Source of the DNA: Hydrangea macrophylla
Taxonomy: Eukaryota > Streptophyta > Magnoliopsida > Cornales > Hydrangeaceae
Reading direction: 5' to 3'
Assembly (NCBI GenBank): GCA_033977485.1
Contig: CM066982.1
Span: forward strand, 39,162,218 to 39,226,217
Length of the DNA stretch: 64,000 nucleotides
The position numbers and the translations under genes are program-made. The notes beneath the pieces are model-generated. The model ran no database searches. It was not told where the DNA came from and saw only the letters and a list, made by a program, of their open reading frames with translations. The number at the start of each line of letters is the position of its first letter. The stretch's first letter is position 1. Positions 11,771 through 23,164 of the stretch are shown piece by piece.

Positions 11771-12426
11771 AAAACTTGACACGAAAATATTTTGTGTGCG
11801 CTTGTATGCAATACCCAAGTGTAGGTAGACGTGCAAGTAGTAATCTGGTTAAGACCAGGTTGATCCCACAGGGAAGGTTGGAAACTAGAAACTTAGATTA
11901 AACTCTGAAAGGAAAAGAAAATTCAAGATTTAAGCAAGGTGTAGAACATGAAGTTCCACAAATTAACTACTACTAAAGCGATTAAATTAAACTATTGATC
12001 AACTAATTAACTAAAGCAATATTTAAAAACGGCTTTTTACTTTAATAAAGGGGAACGTTGGAATAACACGAATCCACAGTGACCTAGCCATCTACCATGC
12101 AATTACATTAAGCTCAATGGAGTACATCTTCTACAGTATTTCATATTTCTCTTAAAATAATGAATCCATAGCCCTTTCATGACTGGGACTATATCATCAC
12201 AGTTGATTTAAAACACAAGAAAGTGGTTTAAAACAATAGTTAAGTCTCTCACTCTAAAAGGTGTTAGCATTCAAAGTGGTTGCAAAAGTTATTGAAGAAA
12301 AATGCCTTAAGCTTAAAGTTCAGAAACTATTTTGACAAACTGAGCATTTAGGGACAGTTTGATCATGAATCTCAAAAATAGAAAGTCTAGGAATACTACA
12401 AAAGTCATTCTCAAGAATCTGAAGGT

Positions 12427-12548
12427 TCGATCGATCGACGCACTTTCGATTGATCGAACGTCGTCATCTTTCAATCGATCAAAATGTATTCGATCGCTTG
12501 ACTCTATCTCTGGTCCGATTGATCGAACACACTTCAATCGATGGAACA
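12427..12548 (-). repeat. Downstream GATCGATC word cluster (AthA 5' LTR)
   Basis: Words such as TTCGATCGATCGAC, TTCGATTGATCGAAC, TTCAATCGATCAAA and TTCGATCGCTTGAC with unrelated spacers, about 430-550 bp downstream of the TATA box. The palindromes open reading frames on both strands (12313-12613), which are not genes. Confidence 0.8.
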
Positions 12549-12976
12549 CAAATTTAAACTGCAGCATGGCAGAGGCTGGAGATCACGGTTTCATCATGAT
12601 CTCCCAACCCTAGGACTACTCAGACATGGTCTGGAGTGTCATAGATCTATTTTTGATGTAAATATCCATTAAGATTACATTTGGTTGTGATTTAAACATT
12701 CAAACTATGAAAAACTACGGTTTAATCACTACGAGCAAGCAAAACTATGATCTAATTAGATTATAACTTCTGAAACTACTAACAGGATGTAAATAAAACT
12801 AAAATAACAGACCTGGAATGAGCAAAAATATTAATAAACTTCAAACTCAACCCAATGCATTATCCAAGCACAAAAGCTACAAAAATTAAAGTAAAACTCT
12901 CTCTCTCTCTATATATATATATGTAGAACTAATGAAAAAACAACGTGGGCGTCCTTATGGACGTCTTACAAACTAA

Positions 12977-12984
12977 TATATATA
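12977..12984 (-). promoter_or_regulatory. TATA box, AthA 5' LTR
   Basis: TATATATA in the minus-strand context GTTGTCTATATATATTAG. It is the presumed transcription promoter of AthA, about 70 bp downstream of the upstream word cluster. Confidence 0.65.
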
Positions 12985-13052
12985 GACAACCTAAGAGCAA
13001 GGGTTACAACCAACATTTCTGCTATGTGCGCATAAGTTCTGATAAAAGGCAT

Positions 13053-13168
13053 GTTCGATTGATCAAACATCACTCGATCGATTGAACGTCTGGAGTACTC
13101 GAGCGCTTGAACTATACTCAATCGATCGAAGGCTCGATCGCTTGAACTTCTTCGATCGCTTGAAGTCT
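13053..13168 (-). promoter_or_regulatory. Upstream GATCGATC word cluster (AthA 5' LTR U3)
   Basis: Six words with cores starting near 13056, 13075, 13100, 13119, 13135 and 13153 (spacing 16-25 bp), for example CTCGATCGATTGAAC and TTCGATCGCTTGAAG. Each is close to palindromic and contains one or two CpGs. Position just upstream of the TATA box suggests an enhancer-like role; no factor is identified. Confidence 0.8.
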
Positions 13169-13417
13169 ACTTTTCATCTTTGAATTCTCTTGTTTATAAT
13201 CCAGCATTCCTTTTATCCTGTTATTCATTTCTTCTCACAGCAAAACAGTAATCTGCACAAATGATAGCTAAAACAACACAACTCATAATACATTAGTTAC
13301 ATTGTGTGAAAGCTGGCAGTGTAATACGAATTGAAGATATAATAAGGAATTGTAAACTAAATCAGGGTATTTCTTTATTTTAGCGCGGTTGTATTTTACA
13401 AATACTCCTACTTGTCA

Positions 13418-13422
13418 ATTAT
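13418..13422. repeat. Target-site duplication of AthA, right copy (ATTAT)
   Basis: ATTAT directly after the AthA LTR end, identical to 1642-1646. Confidence 0.9.
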
Positions 13423-15407
13423 CACGAAAACAAAGTATGATCATCTTCTACACATAATTCATTTATAATAGAGATTTGGAAGATTCTAGGATTGTCTTAC
13501 TTTCTTCATTCTCTCGATAGATAACCTTAGCTTGATCATCACGACTTTGTGACAGTGTAATCTTATCAAGCTAAGAATTACTCCAAAAAGAATGTAGATT
13601 GTATCATCTAGACATTTTTCAAATTTCAACCATAAATAAGTCATGTCCAAGAATATCAACCGTCTTTCTTATAATCTTTTGGAAACAAGCAAGTGAGATT
13701 CATTAAAGCAAACTGGATGAAGGTTGTTTCATCCTTTTTCATCCATGAATTTTGAAGTCAAAGCCTCAAGGGTGATAATGAGTTCTAAACCCATGGATAA
13801 AGTCAAATTTGCTTTAATGAACAATTCTTAGTTCATTTAATTTATCTTGTGGCAAAAACATTTTTAGTGAGGTGAGAAGTCCCTTGTAAAGATCAAAATC
13901 AAGAATGAAGAAGTTCAAGATGACTTACAATTAAATATGCATTTGTTGGTAAAGAACACCAAACTAGTTGGTTGAAGGACATACGATTATCATCTTGGTA
14001 TGCCCAAAAAGGGAAACAAAAGTACATAGATATATAGAGTCATACAAGGAAATATACATATTTATCATGGACCCAAAGAAAAAAGGCAAAGAATAATGCA
14101 TGTTCAAGTGGGTATATATGTGTTCTTTACTAAAAGAGGAAACAAAACTCAAGAACACCAATTTCATCTTCAAAGTGAAGGAAAATATGAAAATAGCACC
14201 TCTAATCCATTCTTTATCAACAAAATCAACTAGAACTTGGATCTTTGTGAAAGTCGTGTGAGAAATCAACGTAAAGGTGTAAAGAAAACAAAATGAAGAA
14301 AGAAAATATCCAAGTTATAGAAATACATATATACAAAACTAGTTAATTAAAGTGGTAGTTTTGGAGTTTACCTCTTGAAGATCTCTCAAAAATGCAAAGA
14401 GTTCGAAGGAAGTTCTTCCTTGTTTAAGTGTTCTTGAAGCCCCAAGCCAAGGATGCAAAGATGTCAATTCATGATTTGATTTCATAGTTCCAAACTCTTA
14501 AACTATTCTTTGTTTTTAACTTTTTAGGAGACAAGAAGAATTTTCTTTGAAATGTATGAAAGATGTATATAAAGATAAGTGCTCTCTCAAGTGTTCTCTC
14601 TCAATTCTCAAGTACTTTCTCCATCACTTCTTCATGTACTTTCAAGTATGTCTATGTATAAACCCAAAGGTTCAATTTATAGGCAAAGAATGAAGGATTT
14701 TACGCTCTTTTCATGCATCAAAAAAGGGTAAATTGGTCAATCCGGCTCAAACTTTAAAACATATGTGTACATACAAAGAGAGAGAGAAAAATCAAGTGGT
14801 GGACCACTTTGAGAGGTGGCGGCTATGGTGGGGACTACCAGTGGCAAACGCTAGACACCACTTGATTTTACTCTTCCTTTGAGTCTCCCCTACTCCCCTA
14901 TGAAATTATATGTCCATAGCCCTTTTGGATTTTCTTAAAAGTGGTTTTTGGCCTCTGAAATTGCCTATTTTTACGCCATTGGAAAGCTGTAATGTTGAAT
15001 TTCAATCTAAAAATATATTGGGAGTAATTTTCATAAGAATTTATCATCAATTTTTATTCGAAAGTCTCGCGGAATTCTTGTGCTCTTTTGTGCTATTTTT
15101 CACAGTTAGCTTCCTACGCACGCTGGTTTTGAATGATTTTTTGAAATTGAGCTATTGGACTCTCGAAATTCACGTCTGAGACCTTAATGGCCATTTCCCC
15201 CTAAGTCATATGCATATTTTAAAAATCAATTTTGAGAAAACACAAATCTAGGCTCAAAAGGCGTACTTCTCCAAGAACACTTTCCGGAGTTTGTAATTTC
15301 ATTATGCAAAATTGAGATACCTTCTTCGAGGTATTTTTCATCATTGAGATCTTTAAGAGGTTGTTCCCCCTAAATCCTGAGAGTATGGTCAAAATTGAGT
15401 GTCTACA
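13423..15407 (-). mobile_element. TatA 3' LTR, proximal (U3/R) part
   Basis: The minus strand starts TGTAGACACTCAATTTTGAC at 15407, the family start also seen at 18453 and 49449. A TATA box lies at 14681-14675. The sequence runs without genes to the AthA insertion and continues at 1646. A polypurine tract touches the LTR at 15408. This gives orientation and shows it is the 3' LTR of a minus-strand Tat/Ogre-like element. Short ORFs (13964-14269, 14910-15179, 15219-15476) show no family motif. Confidence 0.8.
14675..14681 (-). promoter_or_regulatory. TATA box, TatA LTR
   Basis: Minus-strand GCCTATAAATTGAACC. It occupies the same place as the TATA boxes at 19126 and 50577 in related LTRs. About 120 bp upstream (14796-14862) lies a GTGG/CCAC-rich stretch in the position of the 22-bp arrays of TatB and TatC. 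Confidence 0.6.
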
Positions 15408-15422
15408 GTTTGCCCCTCTTTG
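15408..15422 (-). promoter_or_regulatory. TatA polypurine tract
   Basis: Minus strand CAAAGAGGGGCAAAC directly abuts the LTR start TGTAGACAC. This is the expected plus-strand primer of TatA. Confidence 0.8.
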
Positions 15423-15949
15423 GCAGAGCTTACGGAGCAAAGCGTATTGCAAGTGAGTGCCACAGCTAGAAGGCACCCTATGGCCACGCTAAAAGGTTTT
15501 AGGAAAAACAAGAATGCTGCACAAATTAGAGAAAATTAAGAATATCAAGAATGCCACAAAAAGAGGATCAAAGAAAATTGAAAAAACTATAAATATCAAA
15601 GAAGGCAAAGCTAAGGCTAGTGTTGGTCGCGTTCACAAGGGAATTGCCTACGTATCCTTTTTAGCAATCAGAACAGGGCATAGTTCAAACACAGGGACAT
15701 AAAGTAAAAAATCACATGGATATAAAGATTTAAAATCTAGTCAATGCTGATGCAAAATGCAAATGCTAGGATGCAAAGCTAAAGATGGAGAAACCAGCCT
15801 TAGGGGTTCTCTAGTGCTTGGTGAACACAAAATGCAAATGTTGCATCTCTTTCTCACAGATGGGTTATTCCACAAAGGTGGATATAGGTAGGTTGCTTCA
15901 AGATGAGGTATTTAATGGAGCTAGGTGCCTCTGTAGTGATTTGCTATGA

Positions 15950-17320
15950 TGAAAAGATGCCACTGAGGACTAATGCTTGAGAAGATATTGTGGTAGATGA
16001 CTTTTGCTGGTTACGGTAGAAGACTTATATCAAAGGATTGGGTGCTCGATAGACGACTTGTACAGGATGAAATTAATAGCTTATGCCAGAACATTGATGC
16101 AAAGAGATTGCATTGACTAACATAGGTTCAAAGGGATGCAAATGAAATACGTTACAGTCGAGGACTAACACAATAATAGGTTGACGACTAACATAGGTGA
16201 AAAGAAGATGCCATTGATGATTTACGCAATGAAAGGTTTCCATTGAGGACTAATGTAGATGCAAATCGGTCACCATTTGAGGACTAACATAGCTAAATGA
16301 GGATGTAGATTTATGACTAACTAAGATGTGAAGGGAATGCCGTTGAGGACTAATGTAGATGCAAAGATGCTTCCTTTGAGGGGTAATGCAGATGCAAAGT
16401 TGCTGTCATTGAGGACTAATTCAAATGCAAAGATGTTTCCACTGAGGACTAACGCGATGAAGGAGTGCTTCCATTAAAGACAAACGTAGATGGAGGGTTG
16501 CCGTTGAGGACTAACACAGATGAAAGGATGTTTCCATTGAGGACCGAAGCAATGAAAGGTTGCCATTGAGGACTAAAGAACGTGCAAAGATGCTGCCACT
16601 AATGACTAATGCAATGAAATGATGCCATTGATGATTAAAGTAGATGAAAGGATGCTGCCATTGAGGACTAACGCAATGAAAGGTTTCCATTGAGGACTGA
16701 CATGATGAAAGGATGCTGCCATTGTGGACTAACGTAATAAAAGGCAAGGCCGGCCGTGAGATTTTGAGGGCCCTACTTGAACTTCTATATGGGAGTCCTC
16801 TATATATTAGCATAAATATTATAAATATTACTTATTGATTAATTAAATAATAAATTTGGATTAGCATTTTTTAGAGTGGGCCCTGTCTAAAGAGGGGCCC
16901 TACGCGACCACGTGTGCCGCTTCCCCTCAGGGCCGACCCTGATGAAAGGTTGCCATTGAGGACTAAAGAAGGTGCAAAGATGCTGCCATTGAGGACTAAT
17001 GTGATGAAACAATGCCATTGATGATTAAAGCAGATGCAAGGATACTGCCATTGAGGACTAAAGTAATGAAAGGCTTCCATTGAGGACCGACACAATGAAA
17101 GGATGCTGCCATTAAGGACTAACGCGAATTCAAAGATGCTGCCATTGAGGACTAATGCAATGAAAGGCTATCATTGAGGACTAATGCGAATGTAAAGATG
17201 CTGCTATTGAGGACTAATGTGAATGTAAAGATGTTGCCATTGAGGACTAATGGGAATGCAAAGATGCTGCTATTGAGGACTAACGTGATGAAGGATGCTT
17301 CCATTGAGGACTAACATATA
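15950..17320 (-). repeat. Minisatellite, about 28 units of ~32-36 bp
   Basis: Degenerate tandem array on the plus strand around GCCATTGAGGACTAA, often followed by GATGAAAGGATGCT. I counted about 28 units, interrupted by a MITE at 16745-16941. Tandem repeats between pol and the 3' LTR are common in Tat/Ogre elements. ORFs at 16511-17095 are products of the repeat. Confidence 0.85.
16745..16941. mobile_element. hAT-type MITE (197 bp)
   Basis: Terminal inverted repeats CAAGGCCGGCCGTGAG and, from the other end, CAGGGTCGGCCCTGAG (13 of 16 match). Flanks are 8-bp direct repeats ATAAAAGG (16737-16744) and ATGAAAGG (16942-16949). Internal sequence is A/T-rich with GGGCCC near both ends and no ORF. 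The 8-bp duplication and CA(A/G)GG ends point to the hAT superfamily. The duplicated bases are part of the minisatellite unit. Confidence 0.75.
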
Positions 17321-18918
17321 TGGGCTACTATAAAAGGGAAAACTCAAAGGTTTTCTAATTCAACTGAATGGTTCTTGACTAATCACGATTCAAATCAATT
17401 TCTTATGTAACTTTACTAATTAATAGCGAGGCTTTTGCTAGCTCAATTAACTCATACTCAATTTCTTGAGCAATTCATTCTGGAAGTTCAATTCTAGTTC
17501 ATGCTTTACTATTGGGGTTCATAACCAACTTCTTGAACAATTCTATTGATTCGATCTATTCTTTTGTTGACTCAACTCATCTTAGCGAGGCTTAAAATCA
17601 CTCTCAAATATTTCTGCTAGTTCCCTTGATGCTTCACTTCGCAACTTTAACTAATATAGTAACAGTGTTCGGGACTTCTGCTCGTACCTCTTTGGATGCT
17701 CTCAAGATTTTACAATAATTTTCAAAACTCATTATTAATCACTCTGAACCCACACATTCGAGATCCTGATAGACTTGACAACTAACAAACATTGATATGG
17801 GAAGACAATACTTGACCCTAAATAGGAATTTTGCGGAAAGAACTCAATTTTTGCCATAACTTAATGCACATTTGCCATGTTTGATGTATCTTTTCACATC
17901 TCAAGTTTACTTTTCATTTTAGCATAGTAATACTCTGTTGATGAAGTCAAGCTTTGAAATTTCTCCCTATTGATCTAATCAATCTTTTGATTTCTCTAAA
18001 AATATGCTTTGAATTAGTGCTTAGATTATAGAATAATAGACGATTCATTTCAAATCTCTTCCAAAATGTACTCAATGGCTCGAGACTTTTCAACTGACTT
18101 CAAGAATTACTAGACTATTCGCAAATAATTAGGTGATCCTTAGAATGTGTTAGAGGTAAGCAATAGTTTGCCCCTAGTTCACTAGGGTCATAAAAAGGTC
18201 AGGCAAACAAAGTTTGCCCCTATTTTGCAGAGAGGGTACTGAGAGTGCAACATTGCTTGGACCGAAAGCTTTGGAAAGCTCATCTACTTATCCCTGAGTG
18301 GAAATCAGGTCGTAAGTAGTTCGGCAGAGGCTTGAAAGAAATGGATAATTTTTCAAAGGCAGTGACCGAACTGAGTAGGTTGCCTACATATCCCTAAGTG
18401 GGAATCAGGTCAAGTGTAGTTCCACAATTTTGGAGGCTTTGAAAGAACAAGGTATAGACACCCCAATTTTGACCGACCATCAAATTTAGGGGATTATTAT
18501 CTCTGAAACCGATGACGACAATGTCCGACGAATTTGATGTCTTTTAAGGTGATTCAAGCTCTTCAGAAAGTTCTTGAATCTCTAAAGTTACAAAATTCAT
18601 AAAAAAGAATAAGGATAAGACCAGGTGTTCAGAATGTTTCGGGTGTAAAAATACGCATAGGAAAATATGAAAAAAAATAAATTGGAAAATTTAATAATAA
18701 ATTGGGTTTTTGGATTTAACCATTTTTTTAAGAAAAAGAATTTTCAAAAAAAAGAGAGGAGAAAAAGGACTTGAAATGAAAAGAAAAAAAAAGGGGGATT
18801 CTATTAGAAGAAAAGAATTTTAAAAAAATAAAAAAGGACTTGAAATGAAAAGAAAAAAAGGGAAGGGATTTGAAATGGACAAATGAATAAAAGGGAGAAA
18901 ATGGCACACGAAGAATCT

Positions 18919-19028
18919 GGCGGCACTCGCGAAGTGCCGCACCAGCACTCACTAAGTGCCATGCCGACTATCAGGGAGTGCCGTTCCGGTAATCAGTAAG
19001 TGCTGCAGATAACTCACCGAGTGCCGCC
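18919..19028 (+). repeat. 22-bp periodic array upstream of TATA (TatB LTR)
   Basis: Five units with a 22-bp step, each holding a variant of AAGTGCCGC, for example CACTCGCGAAGTGCCGCACC and CACTCACTAAGTGCCATGCC. The array ends about 100 bp upstream of the TATA box. TatC has a cleaner 22-bp array in the same place. Confidence 0.75.
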
Positions 19029-19125
19029 CTCTGTAACAATCTATTTTTTTTAAAATACATAAAGATTCCATTGGATATGGGTTTTTACCATGCATTTACT
19101 GAAATAACCCCTCAAAATGGGTCTA

Positions 19126-19132
19126 TAAAAGG
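19126..19132 (+). promoter_or_regulatory. TATA box, TatB LTR
   Basis: TATAAAA in the context GGGTCTATAAAAGGAG, a strong plant TATA match in the LTR U3. Presumed promoter of TatB. Confidence 0.7.
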
Positions 19133-21898
19133 AGATTTTGTTCTCCATTACAATGGAGGATGATTTTTGATGATATAATCAATATAATTGAGAGAGAGTT
19201 TGGAAAGAATTAAGAGAATATTAAGGAAGAAGCTTGAAGAACTTGAAGAAGAACCTTGAAGATCCTTTGAAAATCTTCCTTTGAAAACCTTCATCAAAGC
19301 CTAAAATATGAGGATATTTGGAGGTAATCTTCTAACATTACCTAGTTTTTTAGATTAAATTCAATCACAATTCATAGAATCCCATAGGTCATTTACACAA
19401 TTTTCAAAAAGTCTCTTCTCACCTCATTTCATCACACACTACTTGAATTGTGATTGAGTTCCCTCTTATATTTGTTGATTTGGATCTAAGTAGCTTTGGG
19501 TTTAAGATAAAATGAGTTTTTCAAAAATAAAATAACAACTTGGATCATCATAGTTCACATAGATTCATCATTCTCTCTCTACCCTTGTTCATGAAATTCA
19601 AGTGACCTTTTAATGTCACTTTGGGTTTCAATGATCTTGATACTTTGATTCTCTATAATTCACCATTTATATGAGTATTGAAGTAGATTTCCTTCATTAT
19701 TTTCATGAATTTAGTTATATCTATGTATGTATTTCAACTTCTTTGCTCTCTTGAAGTTGATGGAATTCTCCATGTTCCATTTGAATTTCTTAGAGTTAGA
19801 TTCTCTAATTGATGATAATCTCATGGTCATACAATGATAAGAGTGAGTTTCAATTCAAGTTGTAAAATCAATTGAATGAATCTAAACTTGAATATACATA
19901 GTTTAAGTTGATCTCATGAAGGATTTATGAGATTTATCATATCTCATCAAACATTTCTTTGTTGGATTTAATTTATCTCTTAAGGATCATGAGTTTGAGA
20001 GAGGGTTTGTATCTAGATCCAACCTATTCTATGGTTAGAATCTAGAGTTTCAATTGTCTTGAATATTCAAAGAGTGGTTGAGTAAATCCTTAAAACTCAT
20101 GTTTAAGCTCTTGCATGAGACTTGAAATAGAGTTCATCCAAGGCAAAACCCATGGAACTCTTGCTTAAATAATGGAAAGTATGTCATCATGATTCAACTT
20201 GATCATATCTAATCTAGGTTCTCCACAGAATCATAGATGTGATTTGATCTTAGATCATTGATATGATCCTGATGGTTCAATGAATCCTTCGATGGATTTT
20301 GATCATAGAATTCTTATGAATTTATTAACCGTTCAATTTGGATGAGACAATTTGGAATGTGTTCATAAGGAATAGATCTACAACTGCAATTTTTGTTCAG
20401 TCTAAATTATGTGGTTAGCATGGTTTAATCATAGGTTTTGTAAGGTGGTTACTCTCTGTCTAGAATTCCAAAATAGTGAACTTTAAATTTTTTGGATCAG
20501 AGACTTAATCAAATATTTTAAGCTTCAAATTAATTTTTCTATGAAGTATAATGGGTTAGTAAGACCCTCTAAACGACTCGAAGGATTAAGATTTTTTTTG
20601 CTATTTTTATTAAATCATACAAAATCTCTGGACAGAGAGTTGATAAATCCTGAGTGGTGTCGAGTCTTGGTCCAATTCCAAGAGATTGGACTGTTTGATC
20701 TTTGATTTTCTTTTTGAGATAGAAACTCGACACATAGAGGCATGTTATACTCAAAAATCATTGAGATCAAGCCATGGGAACTATGAGTTTCTTATTTTTG
20801 AAAATCTAATACCTTCTCTATAATTCCTGAAATTCTATGAAAGATTTGATAGACCTTGTAAATAATGATCCAAAAGATTTTTATGACCCAAAATTTAAAC
20901 CATGCTTTGAACAAAGTTAATCAAGTTTAAATCTAGAGGCTAAATGGTCCAAATCATTGAATGATTCATGGCTTGTTCATGTTCACACGTTCATTATCAT
21001 CACATGTGTAATGATTATTGTAATTTAGGATGTCGGTATGTTGAACTTAGTCAAAAATTCCTTTTAATCATGTTGAGATTATGTCATCTCTATATGGATA
21101 TTACATTGGCTCCTAGTTGAGACTTATATATCTATAGGGATGTTAAGACTTCAACGAGTTAGAAGGAATTCATGATTCCATCATCCTCCCCATTTTGTTA
21201 TGTCTAAGCTAATAATTTGGTAGAATATTTAGGATTTGATACTATATTGTGTTCAAAGCATGTGGACTAATCATTATTTTGTAGCGCTATTGAGGTACAA
21301 TTTCTCAATTTTTCTCACGTTTATTTCATTTACTCATTTTTATTGATTTTTTGACTCCATGTGCAACACCTTAGACTAGGGTTTTGCCTTACGTGTATAT
21401 ATGGATTAGAGACTCCTTTTTCTAGGTTTCCTATTATTTGTATGCATTGCGCGTTTCCTATTTCATAGCTGGATCCCGGGTAAGTTTCCTTGGTCTCTAC
21501 TTGCATGTCATTTTGCTTACTATTTGAATTATGTGGTTGTGTATGCCTTTTATCGTTAGCAATCTTACACCCCTTTCAACATGCTTTTGGAATGTATATA
21601 TGTATTAGTTGAGGGCATGCTTAAATTAATAATTCAATTAAAAAAGGATGTTGAGTAGAGGCCTATCACAAGATAGAATGAGAGGGGGTGTTTTAGCCCG
21701 CTGAGCTCCTTCCCCTCCCATTCTATAATCCCCAGACCTAGAAATCTCTGCTTTCCAAAAGTTCAGTTTGCTTTTAAATTGGTTTTTTAATTTTCCTTTT
21801 AAAAAAAAATAACTAAGTGGCGACTTAATTTGTTTTGTTTTAAAAGAAAGAAAGAAAGAAAAAAAGTAAAATGTGGTTGGCCTGCGATATCCACAATC

Positions 21899-21916
21899 TG
21901 GCGACTCTGCTGGGGA
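21899..21916 (+). promoter_or_regulatory. TatB primer-binding site (tRNA-Arg type)
   Basis: TGGCGACTCTGCTGGGGA three bases after the LTR. It is identical to the TatC PBS at 53703. Tat/Ogre elements are known to use tRNA-Arg; the complement fits a plant tRNA-Arg 3' end ending in AGAGTCGCCA. Confidence 0.85.
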
Positions 21917-23164
21917 TAGAACCCAGAATCTCTGTTTTTGTAGACTAGAATTTTGATTTTGGGTTCACTCGAGGATTAGACTTGAAAGCATACTTTTAAT
22001 CAAATTATTAAATTTTGTGTGCCCATTGCATTGCATTTTCATATCTCGCCAGTCGATTGCATGGAACCATGACCTTGGAGGGTCGGGGCAATCCGGTTGG
22101 CTGAGTTATCATAGAGCCATGTGATCACCCTTGATCTCATACTGTGTATTGGTATATAAAGCATCCTATCGGATGTGTGTCAAGGGTACCTTATTTTGAC
22201 CAAAACCTGGCCTTTAAATGATAGCTTCTACAGAACATTTCAATCTTAGGAAATTAATTCTTGAAGGATTATGTGCTAGGGAGTTTTGTATGCCCGGAAA
22301 GAGATTATTTGAGATGATGACGATGCTTTCTTGATTGTAAGACGTATAATATTTTAATCACCCTTTAGCAATTCCTCTTTATGTCCCACGACTTTGGGAA
22401 CATGCCAAATCTTGATTATAAGATTACACTTCTTATGACATGTTAATTAAGCATCATTGACCTTGTATGTATCCGAATTCATGAAAAGTGTGATAACTAT
22501 CCAAATCATGTGATCTTTCTACCTAAGTGCTCTAAACCAACCTTTGTGAGCAAATAGATTTTGATAATTATTCACCATCATTTATCCCAAAATGTTTTGA
22601 AAAATCACTCTTTCAAAAGAAAATGCCCAAGGTTTACCTTTTAATCAAGAAAAATTGAAACCAAATCACCTTTTGTTGTTTTCATAGAATCCTTGAGAAA
22701 TTATTCCCATTTTTTTCAAGAAAAATCTTATCATCCAAAGGTTGCTTTCAAAACGAATTTTGAAATTTTTTCAAATATCCAACCTTGGAAAGGGTAGTAA
22801 GGATCACGATGAAAGGAGAAATTAAGTGCACTCGACATGGATGAGGAATTTATGTGCTTATGTATTAAGATTAGGATTTTTTTTCTTTGGCATATAGAGT
22901 AGGCACACACACACATGCATTGCATCCGTGTGACATATGAACCATCTATGAACATTTCACTAGGCACTTGCAAAAAATTAAATCAAATAGAAAATATAAT
23001 GGTAAAGGAAAAGAGAAAAGAATAATAATAATAACAAAATTCTCTTTGAAATCAAAATTAATTGAAATAAAATGTGGTTGTCGATGAAAATAGAACCTGA
23101 TTCAGGCACAATTTGGTTTAGCAATTCCACAGCAAGACTAGTGAGAAGATAAATCCACACCAAT
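21917..23164 (+). other. TatB 5' leader, no gene seen
   Basis: About 1.25 kb between the PBS and gag. No conserved ORF is visible; stops are frequent in all frames. Confidence 0.7.

Larger units (their letters stand above)
1647..13417 (-). mobile_element. AthA: complete, decayed Athila-type Ty3/gypsy retrotransposon
   Basis: An 11.8-kb element on the minus strand with two LTRs (11777-13417 upstream, 1647-3263 downstream), both ending TG...CA and flanked by ATTAT. In element order it holds a tRNA-Asp-type PBS, gag, protease, RT, RNase H, integrase, a small post-integrase ORF, a long 3' non-coding region and a polypurine tract. Coding regions carry frameshifts and stops, and RT lacks its catalytic box, so the copy is non-functional. 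Lineage is assigned from the PBS, the D-L-G-A protease motif, the gag-pol order and an extra ORF after integrase. It sits inside the TatA LTR. Confidence 0.9.
11777..13417 (-). repeat. AthA 5' LTR
   Basis: A 1641-bp LTR; minus strand begins TGACAAGTAGGAGTATTTG at 13417 and ends GTGTCA at 11777. The U5 end includes CTACACTTGGGTATTGCA and TGTGGGATCAACCTGG, also present in the AthN LTRs, showing common descent. Confidence 0.92.
15423..18452 (-). other. TatA 3' non-coding region, cut by TatB
   Basis: About 3 kb of non-coding element sequence. In element order (from 18452 down) it has two blocks of the type GAACTAC...GACCTGATT...GGGATA (18240-18435), GGGGCAAAC blocks (about 18170-18225), a block aligning with TatC 57810-58010 (17870-18035), a minisatellite (15950-17320) and a last ATACGTAGGCAAT block (15632-15690). 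The same order of blocks occurs in TatC on the plus strand. The region stops where the TatB LTR begins. Confidence 0.7.
18453..21895 (+). repeat. TatB 5' LTR
   Basis: A 3443-bp LTR starting TATAGACACCCCAATTTTGA (family start TGTAGACACC, here with TG changed to TA) and ending GATATCCACA, followed by ATC and a tRNA-Arg-type PBS. It contains a 22-bp periodic array (18919-19028), a TATA box (19126) and the conserved zone GAGGGGGTGTTTTAGCCC (21680-21700). No genes; short ORFs such as 18728-18952 and 20569-20754 are not supported. Confidence 0.88.

Noticed and set aside
12313..12613. Overlapping ORFs on both strands
   Set aside because: They are open on both strands because GATCGATC-type palindromes lack stops; no conservation as protein outside the LTR copy.
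13053..13168. Spaced short repeats resembling a CRISPR array
   Set aside because: Words are only 12-15 bp, near-palindromic and degenerate, spacing is irregular (16-25 bp), and the context is a plant LTR.
13423..15407. A host gene between AthA and TatB
   Set aside because: The segment is accounted for by a Tat-type LTR with its start, TATA box and adjacent polypurine tract.
16511..17095. Repetitive minus-strand ORFs (HQWQ.. type)
   Set aside because: Translations of the minisatellite, with one running across the MITE.
18453..21895. TatB LTR read as the 3' LTR of TatA in the same orientation
   Set aside because: It is followed by a PBS and plus-strand gag, while the sequence before it is a minus-strand 3' region belonging to the LTR at 15407.
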